DNA from: Acidimicrobiales bacterium
GTDB lineage: Bacteria > Actinomycetota > Acidimicrobiia > Acidimicrobiales > CADCSY01
NCBI GenBank assembly: GCA_030446545.1
Contig: JAUJNB010000018.1
Location: forward strand, 1 to 39,051
Length of the DNA: 39,051 nucleotides
Reading direction: 5' to 3'
The position numbers and the translations under genes were made by a program. The notes under the pieces are model-generated. The model saw nothing but the letters and a program-made list of their open reading frames with translations. It ran no database searches and was not told the DNA's origin. Below, piece by piece: positions 32,554 to 39,051 of this stretch (position 1 is its first letter; each line of letters begins with the position of its first letter).

Positions 32554-33723
32554 CTACTTGGGGCCGAGGGCGGCTTCGACGTTGTCGAGCAGGCGAGCAC
32601 TGCAGCCGGCCATGTCGACGGGCGGGATGGCCTCTTCGACGATGCGCCGGGCGATGGTCCGGAAGGCCTCGGCCGCCGGGCCGTCGCCCAGGGTGACAGG
32701 GATCCCGGTGTCGCCCCCGGCGCTGACCGCGGGCTCGATGGGGATCTGGCCGAGCAGGGGGCTGCCGATGTCGTGGGCCAGCGCGGCTCCGCCCCCTGAG
32801 CCGAACAAGGCGTAGTCCCCGCCGTGTTCGCAGGTGAAGCTGGACATGTTCTCGATGACCCCGGCGATGCGCAGGTAGGTCTTGCGGGCCATGTCGGCGG
32901 CCCGGGCCGCCACCTTCTGGGCGCCCACCGCCGGGGTGGTGACGATGAGCATCTCGGCCCGCGGCAGCATGCGGGCCAGCCCCATCTGCACGTCACCGGT
33001 CCCGGGAGGCATGTCGATCAGGAGGTAGTCCATGGGGCCCCAGCGCACGTCCTCGACGAAGTGCTGGACGGCCCGGTTGAGCATGAAGCCCCGCCACATG
33101 ACCGCCGAGTCCTCCTGGTCGACGAGGAAGCGCATGGAGACGACCTTCAACATGCCCGGCCCCACCTGCTTTTCGTGAGGGACGATCTTGCGTTCCCCCT
33201 CCACCCCGGCCAGGCGTCCACCCAGTCCGAGCATCCGAGGCACGGAGAACCCCCCGATGTCGGCGTCCATCACCCCCACCGTGAAGCCCCGGGCGGCCAA
33301 GGCCACGGCCAGGTTGACCGTGACCGACGACTTGCCCACGCCCCCCTTGCCGGACGCGATGGTGACCACCCGGGTGGTGGCTGGGATCTCGGTTTCGGGA
33401 GCCCGGTCCCGGGCGTTCCAGCGGGCCTTGGCCATGGCCGAGGCCTTCTCTTCCTGGGTCATCTCGGTCCAGCGGATGTCGACCTTGGTGACGCCCGGAG
33501 CACTGCCCACCCGGGCCCGGACGTCTTTTTGGATCTGGGCCCGCAGGGGGCAGCCGGCGGTGGTGAGGGCCACGGTGACGGTGACGACGCCGTTGCTGTC
33601 GATCTCGGCACCCTTGGCCATGCCCAGCTCGACGATGTCGCTGCCCAACTCGGGGTCGATGACTCCCCGCAGCAGGGCCATGACGTCGTCCGACGTCGGG
33701 GGAGCGGAGACGGTGGTGGCCAT
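32554..33723 (-). CDS. Mrp/NBP35-family Fe-S carrier P-loop ATPase
   Basis: 389 residues. An N-terminal MIP18/DUF59 domain (about 10-85, VIDPELGSDIVELG, GCPLRAQ) precedes a deviant Walker A GKGGVGKSS (125-133), the DADIGGFSVPRMLGL switch and DMPPGTGDVQ. Mrp proteins carry Fe-S clusters to apoproteins. The usual C-terminal CxxC reads FTCEHGG, with only one Cys, as I recall for related actinobacterial Mrp proteins, so cluster binding may rely on dimerisation or the MIP18 Cys58. ATG 33723 lies 7 nt after TAGAAT. It is divergent from the SufR-like gene. Confidence 0.92.
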   Translation of the reverse strand: MATTVSAPPTSDDVMALLRGVIDPELGSDIVELGMAKGAEIDSNGVVTVTVALTTAGCPLRAQIQKDVRARVGSAPGVTKVDIRWTEMTQEEKASAMAKARWNARDRAPETEIPATTRVVTIASGKGGVGKSSVTVNLAVALAARGFTVGVMDADIGGFSVPRMLGLGGRLAGVEGERKIVPHEKQVGPGMLKVVSMRFLVDQEDSAVMWRGFMLNRAVQHFVEDVRWGPMDYLLIDMPPGTGDVQMGLARMLPRAEMLIVTTPAVGAQKVAARAADMARKTYLRIAGVIENMSSFTCEHGGDYALFGSGGGAALAHDIGSPLLGQIPIEPAVSAGGDTGIPVTLGDGPAAEAFRTIARRIVEEAIPPVDMAGCSARLLDNVEAALGPK

Positions 33724-33730
33724 TGCCCGC

Positions 33731-33736
33731 ATTCTA
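33731..33736 (-). promoter_or_regulatory. -10 box TAGAAT, 7 nt before mrp
   Basis: Minus-strand TAGAAT with 7 nt to ATG 33723: leaderless geometry. It lies in a 43-bp divergent intergenic region opposite the box at 33752-33757. Confidence 0.55.
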
Positions 33737-33751
33737 ACGGGAATCGCCGTG

Positions 33752-33757
33752 TAAACT
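33752..33757 (+). promoter_or_regulatory. -10 box TAAACT for the SufR-like regulator gene
   Basis: TAAACT is 9 nt before ATG 33767 with no Shine-Dalgarno. A regulator bound in this short divergent region could control both mrp and itself. Confidence 0.5.
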
Positions 33758-33766
33758 CTCCTGGCC

Positions 33767-34510
33767 ATGGAGGACGCCCGCCACCACCGCCTTGCCCTGT
33801 TGAAGGCGTTGGGCGACAACACCCGCTATGCCATCTACCTGGAGCTGGCCCGCTCGCCGTCGCCCCGCTCGACGGCCGAGGTGGCGGAGTCACTCGATCT
33901 GCACCCCAACACCGTGCGTCCCCACCTCGAACGCATGCGTGACGTCGGCCTGTTGGCGGTGGAGACCCAAAGCCGGGGCGGCGTGGGTCGACCCCAGCAC
34001 CTCTATTCGCTCGAACCCGACGCCCCGTCGCTGGGCCTGGAGCCCCCTCCCATGCCGCTGCTGGCTCGGCTCCTGGCCCAGGTGGCAGCCTCGGTGGGGG
34101 TGGAGGCCGAAGAAGCGGCCGAGGTCGGCCGGACCGAGGGTCGCGCCGCGGTCCCGGCCCCGTTTCCCTCGCCCGGGCGGGCGGGCGAAGTCTCGGCGGA
34201 CGACACGGCCCCGGTCGACGCCGCCGTCCCCGATGAGCGGGACGGGCTGGCGACCTGCGTGGAGGCCCTGGTGGCCGACCTGGCCCGGCTCGGGTTCGAC
34301 CCGGCCGTGGCCGGCGACGGCGGGTCGGCTCTCGTGGCCTTCACCCACTGCCCCTTCGTCGAGTTGGCCCAGGCCCATCCCGAGATCGTGTGCCAGCTCC
34401 ACCGGGGGATGGTGGAGGGTTTGGTGGAGGCCCAGGGAGGAGCCCGGGTGCGGCGTTTCGCCACCCTGCTCGACCGCCAGCCGTGCCGGGTCGAGTTGTC
34501 CAGGGTCTGA
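33767..34510 (+). CDS. SufR-like HTH regulator with three conserved C-terminal cysteines
   Basis: 247 residues. An N-terminal winged helix (about 8-80) resembles ArsR/DeoR-type and SufR domains (LLKALGDNTRYAIYLELA, HPNTVRPHLERMRDVGLL, GRPQHLYSL). A linker of about 70 residues follows. The C-terminal half carries Cys195 in FTHCPFVELA, Cys209 in PEIVCQLHRG and Cys240 in RQPCRVEL, with spacing like the cluster-binding cysteines of cyanobacterial SufR (recalled). It therefore probably senses Fe-S status or redox and represses Fe-S genes. It is flanked by divergent mrp and by a downstream HesB/IscA gene. The ATG at 33767 is clear. It could instead be a general MarR/ArsR-like repressor. Confidence 0.8.
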   Translation: MEDARHHRLALLKALGDNTRYAIYLELARSPSPRSTAEVAESLDLHPNTVRPHLERMRDVGLLAVETQSRGGVGRPQHLYSLEPDAPSLGLEPPPMPLLARLLAQVAASVGVEAEEAAEVGRTEGRAAVPAPFPSPGRAGEVSADDTAPVDAAVPDERDGLATCVEALVADLARLGFDPAVAGDGGSALVAFTHCPFVELAQAHPEIVCQLHRGMVEGLVEAQGGARVRRFATLLDRQPCRVELSRV

Positions 34511-34526
34511 GGCGCGACTGCGCCGG

Positions 34527-34532
34527 TAGACT
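34527..34532 (+). promoter_or_regulatory. -10 box TAGACT for the HesB/IscA gene
   Basis: TAGACT begins a leader of about 60 nt that ends with a GGAGGAG ribosome site before ATG 34602. It is the only Fe-S gene here with a real leader. Confidence 0.4.
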
Positions 34533-34601
34533 GATCGATGCTGGTCGACTGAGGCGGGTCGCCGTTGTGGCGACCGCTTCCCGAGGTGGAGGAGTTCAGC
34601 C

Positions 34602-34979
34602 ATGAGCAACATCGCAACCGAGCAGGTTCAGCAGGTCATCGGCCGCGGGCCCTCGTTGACCATCGAGATCAGTGAGACCGCTGCGGCCAAGGTCAAGCAG
34701 CTCCTGGAGGAGGAAGGCGACGCCGAGCTGGCCCTGCGTGTGGCTGTGCGTCCCGGTGGCTGCTCGGGCTTCAGCTACGAGATGTACTTCGACAACGAGT
34801 TGGCGGCCGACGACATCAAGCACGACGTGGCCGGCGTGCGGGTGGTCACCGACCCCGGCAGCGCCCGGATGCTCGCCGGCGCCACCTTGGAGTACAAGGA
34901 CGGCTTGCAGGGCGCCGGCTTCTCCATCAACAACCCCAACGCCCAGCGGACCTGCGGCTGCGGTCAGTCCTTTTCCTGA
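34602..34979 (+). CDS. A-type Fe-S cluster carrier (HesB/IscA/ErpA family)
   Basis: 125 residues. The three conserved cysteines are Cys54 in PGGCSGFSY, and Cys118 and Cys120 in the terminal CGCGQSF motif. The fold has the usual ISETAAAKVKQLLEEEG start and GAGFSINNPNAQ segment. Such carriers hold a cluster between scaffold and target proteins. GGAGGAG lies 8 nt before ATG 34602. It follows the SufR-like regulator, consistent with a small Fe-S biogenesis locus that includes mrp. Whether it is erpA-like or iscA-like cannot be decided here. Confidence 0.93.
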   Translation: MSNIATEQVQQVIGRGPSLTIEISETAAAKVKQLLEEEGDAELALRVAVRPGGCSGFSYEMYFDNELAADDIKHDVAGVRVVTDPGSARMLAGATLEYKDGLQGAGFSINNPNAQRTCGCGQSFS

Positions 34980-35133
34980 CCCAATCCCTTTCTGGCGTTC
35001 CTACAGGGCCACCGCCGAGCGGGTCCTGTCACCGAGCGGGCCGCCTCCCATCGGCGCCTCCGGCGCCGTGGGCCCCTCCCCTCGGTGCCACCCGCTCGCC
35101 TCCCTGGGTCGCCGTGCCCACCCTGCTTGGCGA

Positions 35134-35160
35134 CTCGCCGGCCCGTTTAGGGCCGGCGAG
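35134..35160. terminator. strong bidirectional hairpin terminator
   Basis: A perfect 11-bp stem, CTCGCCGGCCC at 35134-35144 and GGGCCGGCGAG at 35150-35160, with a 5-nt loop GTTTA. It lies between the convergent HesB/IscA and thioredoxin-like genes. No T-tract follows, as is common in GC-rich genomes. The other bases of 34980-35190 hold no gene I can support. Confidence 0.75.
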
Positions 35161-35190
35161 GTCGCGTAGTGCGTCGGTTGGGCCTCGCTG

Positions 35191-36096
35191 TTACTGCACC
35201 AGTTCTGCGAGGGCTTGGTCGAGCTCGCGGTCGTCGAAGGTGTAGTCGAGGCGGTTGGTGATGGTGCCGTCGGGGAGGGCGAGGAAGAGGGAGGGTTCCC
35301 AGGGGAGGCCGTAGGCGGTGACGATGTCGGTGGTGGTGCGGCCTGCTTCGGCCTGGTTGGGATAGACCTCGGCATGGATCATGGTGACGACCTCGTTGAA
35401 TTGGGGTTGACGGGCGACGAGGAGGTCCAGGACGGGGCCGCAGATGGCGGTCTGGCAGTAGGCGGGGGTGGCGATGAGCAGGGCGATGGCCTTGTCGGCG
35501 CCGATGGCGGCGTCGAGGCTGGTGGCGTGCAAGGGGCATTGGGGCTTCTCGGTGCAGATGGGGTCCACGCCCCGGGCGTCGTCCACGGTGGGGGTGGGCA
35601 CGGAGATGAGCTGCTCGCCCACCACCGGGACCGCAGGCAGCTGGGCCCGGTCGAGGGCCGCCACCACGATCTGCGCCGGTTCACCCTCGACGTCGGTGGC
35701 GATGCGCCAGTTCCCCGGTTCGGGGAAGGTGGTGGTGAACGGGAAGTAGGCACGGGGGATGTCCTGATCGTGGCGCTCGACCACCACCGGGTCCCCCAGT
35801 TCGCCGGTGTCGGCCTTGCCCATCCGCACCGACAGCTCGGCCGGCGACTCCTCGACGAGGGCGCCGGTGGCGTCGGCCAGGGCCAGGGGAAGACGGACCT
35901 CGACGCCGGCGGGCTGTTGGGGGAAGAACACCGGGGCCAGGCTCAGGCCCCCGGCGACCGGTGCGGCCGTGGAGGCGGTCGTGGGGGCGGCACGCCCGGG
36001 CGGGCCGCTGCTCCCGCAGGCCGCCACCACCAGTCCGCCGGCGCCGGCCAGGAGCAGCTTCCGGCGGGAGATCACCAGTCGCTCGGGATCGGTCAC
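35191..36096 (-). CDS. Tat-type lipoprotein with YtkA-like and thioredoxin-fold regions
   Basis: 301 residues. A twin-arginine-like start (SRRKLLL, Arg11-Arg12) ends in a lipobox VVAAC with Cys27. Residues about 50-148 resemble a YtkA/FixH-like beta domain (FPEPGNWRIATDVEG). The C-terminal 120 residues look thioredoxin-like, with IALLIATPAYCQTAIC (Cys214-x4-Cys219) and an added CTEKPQC (Cys181, Cys187) plus His190. The spacing differs from CxxC and from the CxxxC of SCO proteins. A redox or copper-assembly role on the outer face is inferred. GTG 36096 is 8 nt after TAGAGT; TTG 36105 would overlap the box. Confidence 0.7.
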   Translation of the reverse strand: MTDPERLVISRRKLLLAGAGGLVVAACGSSGPPGRAAPTTASTAAPVAGGLSLAPVFFPQQPAGVEVRLPLALADATGALVEESPAELSVRMGKADTGELGDPVVVERHDQDIPRAYFPFTTTFPEPGNWRIATDVEGEPAQIVVAALDRAQLPAVPVVGEQLISVPTPTVDDARGVDPICTEKPQCPLHATSLDAAIGADKAIALLIATPAYCQTAICGPVLDLLVARQPQFNEVVTMIHAEVYPNQAEAGRTTTDIVTAYGLPWEPSLFLALPDGTITNRLDYTFDDRELDQALAELVQ

Positions 36097-36104
36097 GACG
36101 GCCA

Positions 36105-36110
36105 ACTCTA
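36105..36110 (-). promoter_or_regulatory. -10 box TAGAGT for the lipoprotein gene, overlapping the opposite -10
   Basis: Minus-strand TAGAGT lies 8 nt before GTG 36096. It shares the TA at 36109-36110 with the plus-strand -10 box of the divergent gene. Confidence 0.55.
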
Positions 36111-36114
36111 GGGT
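36109..36114 (+). promoter_or_regulatory. -10 box TAGGGT for the molybdenum-hydroxylase-like gene
   Basis: TAGGGT lies 8 nt before GTG 36123. The box overlaps the minus-strand TAGAGT by 2 bp, so only one polymerase could occupy the site at a time. Confidence 0.55.
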
Positions 36115-36122
36115 GGGGCGTC

Positions 36123-37826
36123 GTGGCCGGGGAGATCGCCTTCGAAGTCGACGGGCGGGCCGTCAGCCTGGTCGACGACGGCGCCTCGTTGCTGGAGGCG
36201 CTGCGCGACCGCCTGGGCATCCGTTCCCCCAAGGACGGCTGCAGCCCCCAGGGCCAGTGCGGGTGCTGCACGGTGCTGGTCGACGGGGCCCCCCGGGTGG
36301 CGTGTGTCACGCCGCTCGGTCGGGTGGCGGGGCGACGGGTCACCACCGTCGAGGGGCTGGCCGACGACGAGCGCGGGAGTTGGGCCGAGGCCTTTGCCGC
36401 CACCGGCGCCAGCCAGTGCGGTTTCTGCACTCCGGGGATCATCGTGCGCCTCTCGGCGCTGGCGGCCAGGGCGGCTCGCCCCGATGATGACGCTGCGGTC
36501 GAGCGGGCCCTGGCCGCCCACCTGTGTCGCTGCACCGGGTGGCGCACCATCCTCGACGCCTGGCATCTCATGCAGGGTGACGGCGCCCCCACCCCCGCTT
36601 CCGGCCGTGAGATTGGGGCGGTCAGTGCCCCGCCCTCCCGGCCAGAACGAGGGCCGGAGCAGGGGGGCGGGGCCGGAGAGCTGCGTCGAGCGCAGGGGCG
36701 ACCGTCGCGCGACCAGGCGGCGGCGGCCACCCGGGCGGCCATCGAGGGGGGCGTGGCCCAGGCGGTGGGCCCCCACGTCGCTCTGGGCGAGGCCGGCTTC
36801 GCCGACGACACCGCTCCGGCCGGCGCCCTGGTGGCCGTGCCCCACGCCTCCCGGCCGGGGGAGTGGGCGCTGGGAGAGACCCTGGCCGAGGCCCGGGCGG
36901 CGGCGGGCAAGATCCAGGGGCGACGCACCACCATCGACCTGCGCCACCCCTTGGAGGTGCCGCCCGGCGACTGGGACCTTCGCCTGCGCACCACCTGGGT
37001 GGAGCCGGCCTACCTGGAGACCGACGCCTCGTGGTGCGTCCCCGGTGGCGTCCCCACCGGTCCACTGGCCAACGGGGGGGCGTTCGGGGGCAAGACCACC
37101 TCGCCGGTTCTGACCGCCGCCCGCCGCCTGGCCGACGAGCACGGGCGGCCCGTCCGGGTGCTGTTGTCCCGGGAGGACAGCGTGCGCCTCGGTCCCAAGC
37201 GGCCGCCGGTGGCCGCCGGCGTTCGTGTCGACCCTTCCGGGTCGCTGTCAGGGGTCCTGCGGGTGGCCCGCACGCCGGGCATCGCCGCCGCCGTCGGCGC
37301 CGTGGTCCCGGGCCTCGAGGTGGTCGAGGTCGACGTCGCCGGACCCTCCACCTCGGCCGCCCTCCGGGGTGCCGGCTGGGCCGAGGCCCTCGTCCTGGTG
37401 GCCGCGGCGCAGGGAGCGTTTCCGGTGAGCGTCACCACGCCGTCGGGCGCCACCGCCCGGGCCGAGGTCGACGACGACGGCGTGCACCTCCGGGTCGGGT
37501 GTGGCCGAATCCTCGACGAGGTGGTACTGCGCTCGTACTGCATGGGGGCGGTCCACATGGCCCTCGGATGGGTCCGGCGGGAGGGCATCGCCGTGGACGA
37601 GGCGGGCCAGGTCCACGACCTGACCATCCGCTCGTTCGGCATCCTGCGGGCGTCCGAGATGCCACCCGTCGACGTCGAGCTGATCCCCTCGGACGCCTCC
37701 CCGGTCAACGGCTCCGACGCCGTGTTGGTGGCGGTGGCGGCGGCCGACTGGCTGCGCCAGGGTTGCCCCCAGGACTGGCCCACCGAGCGCAGTCCCACCC
37801 CCCACGAGACGAGGAGAACACCATGA
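36123..37826 (+). CDS. 2Fe-2S ferredoxin domain fused to a shortened molybdenum-hydroxylase domain
   Basis: 567 residues. Residues 1-150 are a CoxS-like subunit with two 2Fe-2S clusters: Cys40, 46, 49 and 61 (DGCSPQGQCGCC) and Cys99, 102, 135 and 137 (CGFCTPG, CRCTGW). After a Gly/Arg-rich linker (about 155-205) comes a hammerhead/MoCo-like part with GGAFGGKTTSP (318-328) and VLLSRED. It is only about 360 residues against about 750 in xanthine dehydrogenase large subunits. The C-terminal motif usually holding the catalytic Glu (GxGEP) reads VNGSDAV. It may be inactive or use other chemistry. The GTG start is leaderless-type. Its stop overlaps ridA (ATGA). Confidence 0.8.
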   Translation: MAGEIAFEVDGRAVSLVDDGASLLEALRDRLGIRSPKDGCSPQGQCGCCTVLVDGAPRVACVTPLGRVAGRRVTTVEGLADDERGSWAEAFAATGASQCGFCTPGIIVRLSALAARAARPDDDAAVERALAAHLCRCTGWRTILDAWHLMQGDGAPTPASGREIGAVSAPPSRPERGPEQGGGAGELRRAQGRPSRDQAAAATRAAIEGGVAQAVGPHVALGEAGFADDTAPAGALVAVPHASRPGEWALGETLAEARAAAGKIQGRRTTIDLRHPLEVPPGDWDLRLRTTWVEPAYLETDASWCVPGGVPTGPLANGGAFGGKTTSPVLTAARRLADEHGRPVRVLLSREDSVRLGPKRPPVAAGVRVDPSGSLSGVLRVARTPGIAAAVGAVVPGLEVVEVDVAGPSTSAALRGAGWAEALVLVAAAQGAFPVSVTTPSGATARAEVDDDGVHLRVGCGRILDEVVLRSYCMGAVHMALGWVRREGIAVDEAGQVHDLTIRSFGILRASEMPPVDVELIPSDASPVNGSDAVLVAVAAADWLRQGCPQDWPTERSPTPHETRRTP

Positions 37827-38176
37827 CCACCCCTGTCGGCCCCTACACCCCCCTGGTGCGGGCCGGGAACTGGCTGGTGGTGTCGGGCCAGGTCGGCCTG
37901 GCCGACGGGCACCTGGTGAGCGGGGGGACCAGGGGCCAGTTGGCCCGGGCTCTCGAGAACCTCGCCGGCCTCCTCGACGGCGCCGGGGCCACCATGGCCG
38001 ACGTGGTCAAGACCACGGTGTTCCTCCGCCACCTGAGCGACTACGCGGCCATGAACGAGGTCTACGTGGCCGCTTTCGGCGACCACCGTCCGGCCCGCTC
38101 GGCGATCGGGGTGTCCGAGCTCCCGCTCGGCGCCCTGGTGGAGGTGGAGGCCTGGGCCTGGATCGGGGGTGATTGA
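37823..38176 (+). CDS. RidA (YjgF/YER057c/UK114) family protein
   Basis: 117 residues. The family signature is GNWLVVSGQVGLADG, DGAGATMADVVKTTVFL and RPARSAIGVSELPLGALVEVEAWA, with Arg92 at the position of the imine-binding arginine. RidA enzymes hydrolyse reactive enamine and imine intermediates. ATG 37823 lies in an ATGA overlap with the preceding fusion gene and behind GAGGAGA, so the two are coupled. A shared role in breaking down a nitrogen compound is inferred. It is convergent with the glnR-like gene. Confidence 0.93.
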   Translation: MTTPVGPYTPLVRAGNWLVVSGQVGLADGHLVSGGTRGQLARALENLAGLLDGAGATMADVVKTTVFLRHLSDYAAMNEVYVAAFGDHRPARSAIGVSELPLGALVEVEAWAWIGGD

Positions 38177-38229
38177 CCGGCGCCAGCCCGAGGGGAGCGC
38201 TGAGCCGTGGAGGTCAGGAAAGGTCAGGC

Positions 38230-38910
38230 CTACCTGCCCCAGCGGGTCTCGCCGAAGCGGTAGCCCACCGAGCGCACGGTGTGGATGAGGGCGGCCCGTT
38301 CCTCGCCCAGCTTGGCCCGCAGCCGGCGCACGTGGACGTCGACCGTGCGGGCCCCGCCGTAGTAGTCGTAGCCCCAGACCCGGCTGAGCAGGGTCTCGCG
38401 GGTGAAGACCTTGCCCGGGTGGGAGGACAGGAACTTGAGCAGTTCGTATTCCATGTAGGTGAGGTCGAGCGGGCGACCGGAGATGGCGGCCTGGTACGTC
38501 TCCAGGTTGAGGACCAGGTCGCCGTACTCCACCAGCTCGGGCCGGGTGCCCTGGCCCGTGCGCCAGAACAGGTGCTTGAGCCGGGCCTCGAGCTCGCGAG
38601 GCCGAACCGGCACCAGGCAGAAGTCGTCGAAGAGGTCCTCCCGCAGCTCCAGGTCGGCCAGCTGGGACCCGCTGACCAGCACCAGCAGGGGCTCGAGAGG
38701 CAGGTCTCGCTTGCGCAACGTTCGACACAGTCCAAAGGCGTCCTCGGGATCATGGTCGGCGCCCACCACCGCTCCGGCCCAGCCGTCGTCGGGCTCGAGG
38801 CGCGAGGCGGCGTCGGCGTCGGTCACCGACTTCCAGGGGTACCCCCCGAGGTCCAGGGCCTGGGCCAGCTCCGGCGCAGGAGGATCGGGGTAGATCAGTA
38901 ACGGCTCCAT
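38230..38910 (-). CDS. GlnR-like OmpR-family regulator with atypical receiver
   Basis: 226 residues. The N-terminal receiver (1-118) lacks the usual phospho-Asp context: GAVVGADHD stands where LLDxxMP would be, and the conserved Lys reads CLVPVRP. The C-terminal winged helix (about 128-222) is clear: LTYMEYELLKFLSSHPGKVFTR, VWGYDYYGGARTVDVHVRRL. Actinobacterial GlnR proteins, global nitrogen regulators, have such unphosphorylated receivers. It starts 4 nt after a glutamine synthetase stop, a fitting partner. ATG 38910 is supported by that spacing. PhoP/RegX-like alternatives are less likely. Confidence 0.82.
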   Translation of the reverse strand: MEPLLIYPDPPAPELAQALDLGGYPWKSVTDADAASRLEPDDGWAGAVVGADHDPEDAFGLCRTLRKRDLPLEPLLVLVSGSQLADLELREDLFDDFCLVPVRPRELEARLKHLFWRTGQGTRPELVEYGDLVLNLETYQAAISGRPLDLTYMEYELLKFLSSHPGKVFTRETLLSRVWGYDYYGGARTVDVHVRRLRAKLGEERAALIHTVRSVGYRFGETRWGR

Positions 38911-38914
38911 AGTG

Positions 38915-39051
38915 CTACAGGCGGGGCAGATAGCGGTCGAGCTCGAACTGGCTCACCTGGGTCTTGTAGTCGACCCACTCCGCCCGCTTGTTGCGGACGA
39001 TCCACTCGAAGACGTGCTCGCCGAGGGTCTCGGCGGCCAGCTCGGAGGCCT
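38915..39051 (-). CDS. glutamine synthetase C-terminus (partial)
   Basis: The last 45 residues, cut by the right edge, end with ELAAETLGEHVFEW, then RNKRAEWVDYKTQVSQFELDR and YLPRL and a TAG. This is the typical end of a glutamine synthetase (type I/GlnA-like family), which joins ammonia to glutamate. The stop is 4 nt before the glnR-like start, so the pair forms an operon. The exact class (primary GlnA or a GlnA-like paralogue) cannot be told from the end alone. Confidence 0.85.
   Translation of the reverse strand, partial: ASELAAETLGEHVFEWIVRNKRAEWVDYKTQVSQFELDRYLPRL

Overview
The window is GC-rich, gene-dense bacterial DNA. WhiB, a GlnR-type regulator behind a glutamine synthetase, paired ArsA-family ATPases, an A-type Fe-S carrier with a SufR-like regulator, and many GTG starts point to an actinomycete (Actinomycetota). 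The protein styles and the frequent TAnnnT boxes 6-9 nt before start codons suggest Acidimicrobiia, but that is inference from memory with no database search.

Layout. 1-5.5 kb: the start of a probable PHP-type gene, a solitary NuoF-like flavoprotein, then plus-strand metabolic genes (aldehyde dehydrogenase, SDR, VOC protein, redoxin and a coupled unknown protein). 5.5-16.6 kb is accessory. It holds a wrecked GH15 pseudogene and an intact minus-strand operon: duplicated membrane protein, 53-aa membrane peptide, GH15 glucosidase/trehalase, glucose-dehydrogenase-like SDR, FAD disulfide oxidoreductase and beta-propeller lipoprotein. It also holds a small lipoprotein, a membrane-anchored Asp-box (sialidase-like) protein and an IS3-family remnant that runs up against a tRNA-Pro(CGG) gene.

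16.7-28.8 kb is a core-like region: a lone receiver protein, a STAS antagonist, two ArsA ATPases, an NfeD-like membrane protein, WhiB, selB-selA, a class A penicillin-binding protein, a trypsin-fold pseudoprotease, FxsA and a small conserved-looking protein. The ArsA pair, WhiB and PBP recall the mycobacterial Rv3679-Rv3680-whiB4-ponA2 neighbourhood, here with the selenocysteine genes between WhiB and the PBP.

28.9-39 kb: an ABC exporter (ATPase plus large FtsX/MacB permease), an Fe-S locus (Mrp/ApbC, divergent SufR-like regulator, HesB/IscA), and a lipoprotein with a thioredoxin-like domain divergent from a shortened 2Fe-2S/molybdenum-hydroxylase fusion coupled to a RidA protein. The glnR-like gene and the 3' end of a glutamine synthetase gene close the window.

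No single large unknown system stands out. The best leads are the duplicated HDRAxFGG membrane protein in the sugar operon, the truncated molybdenum-hydroxylase fusion lacking the expected catalytic Glu, a divergent promoter pair whose -10 boxes overlap, and several proteins that keep a catalytic fold but have lost catalytic residues.
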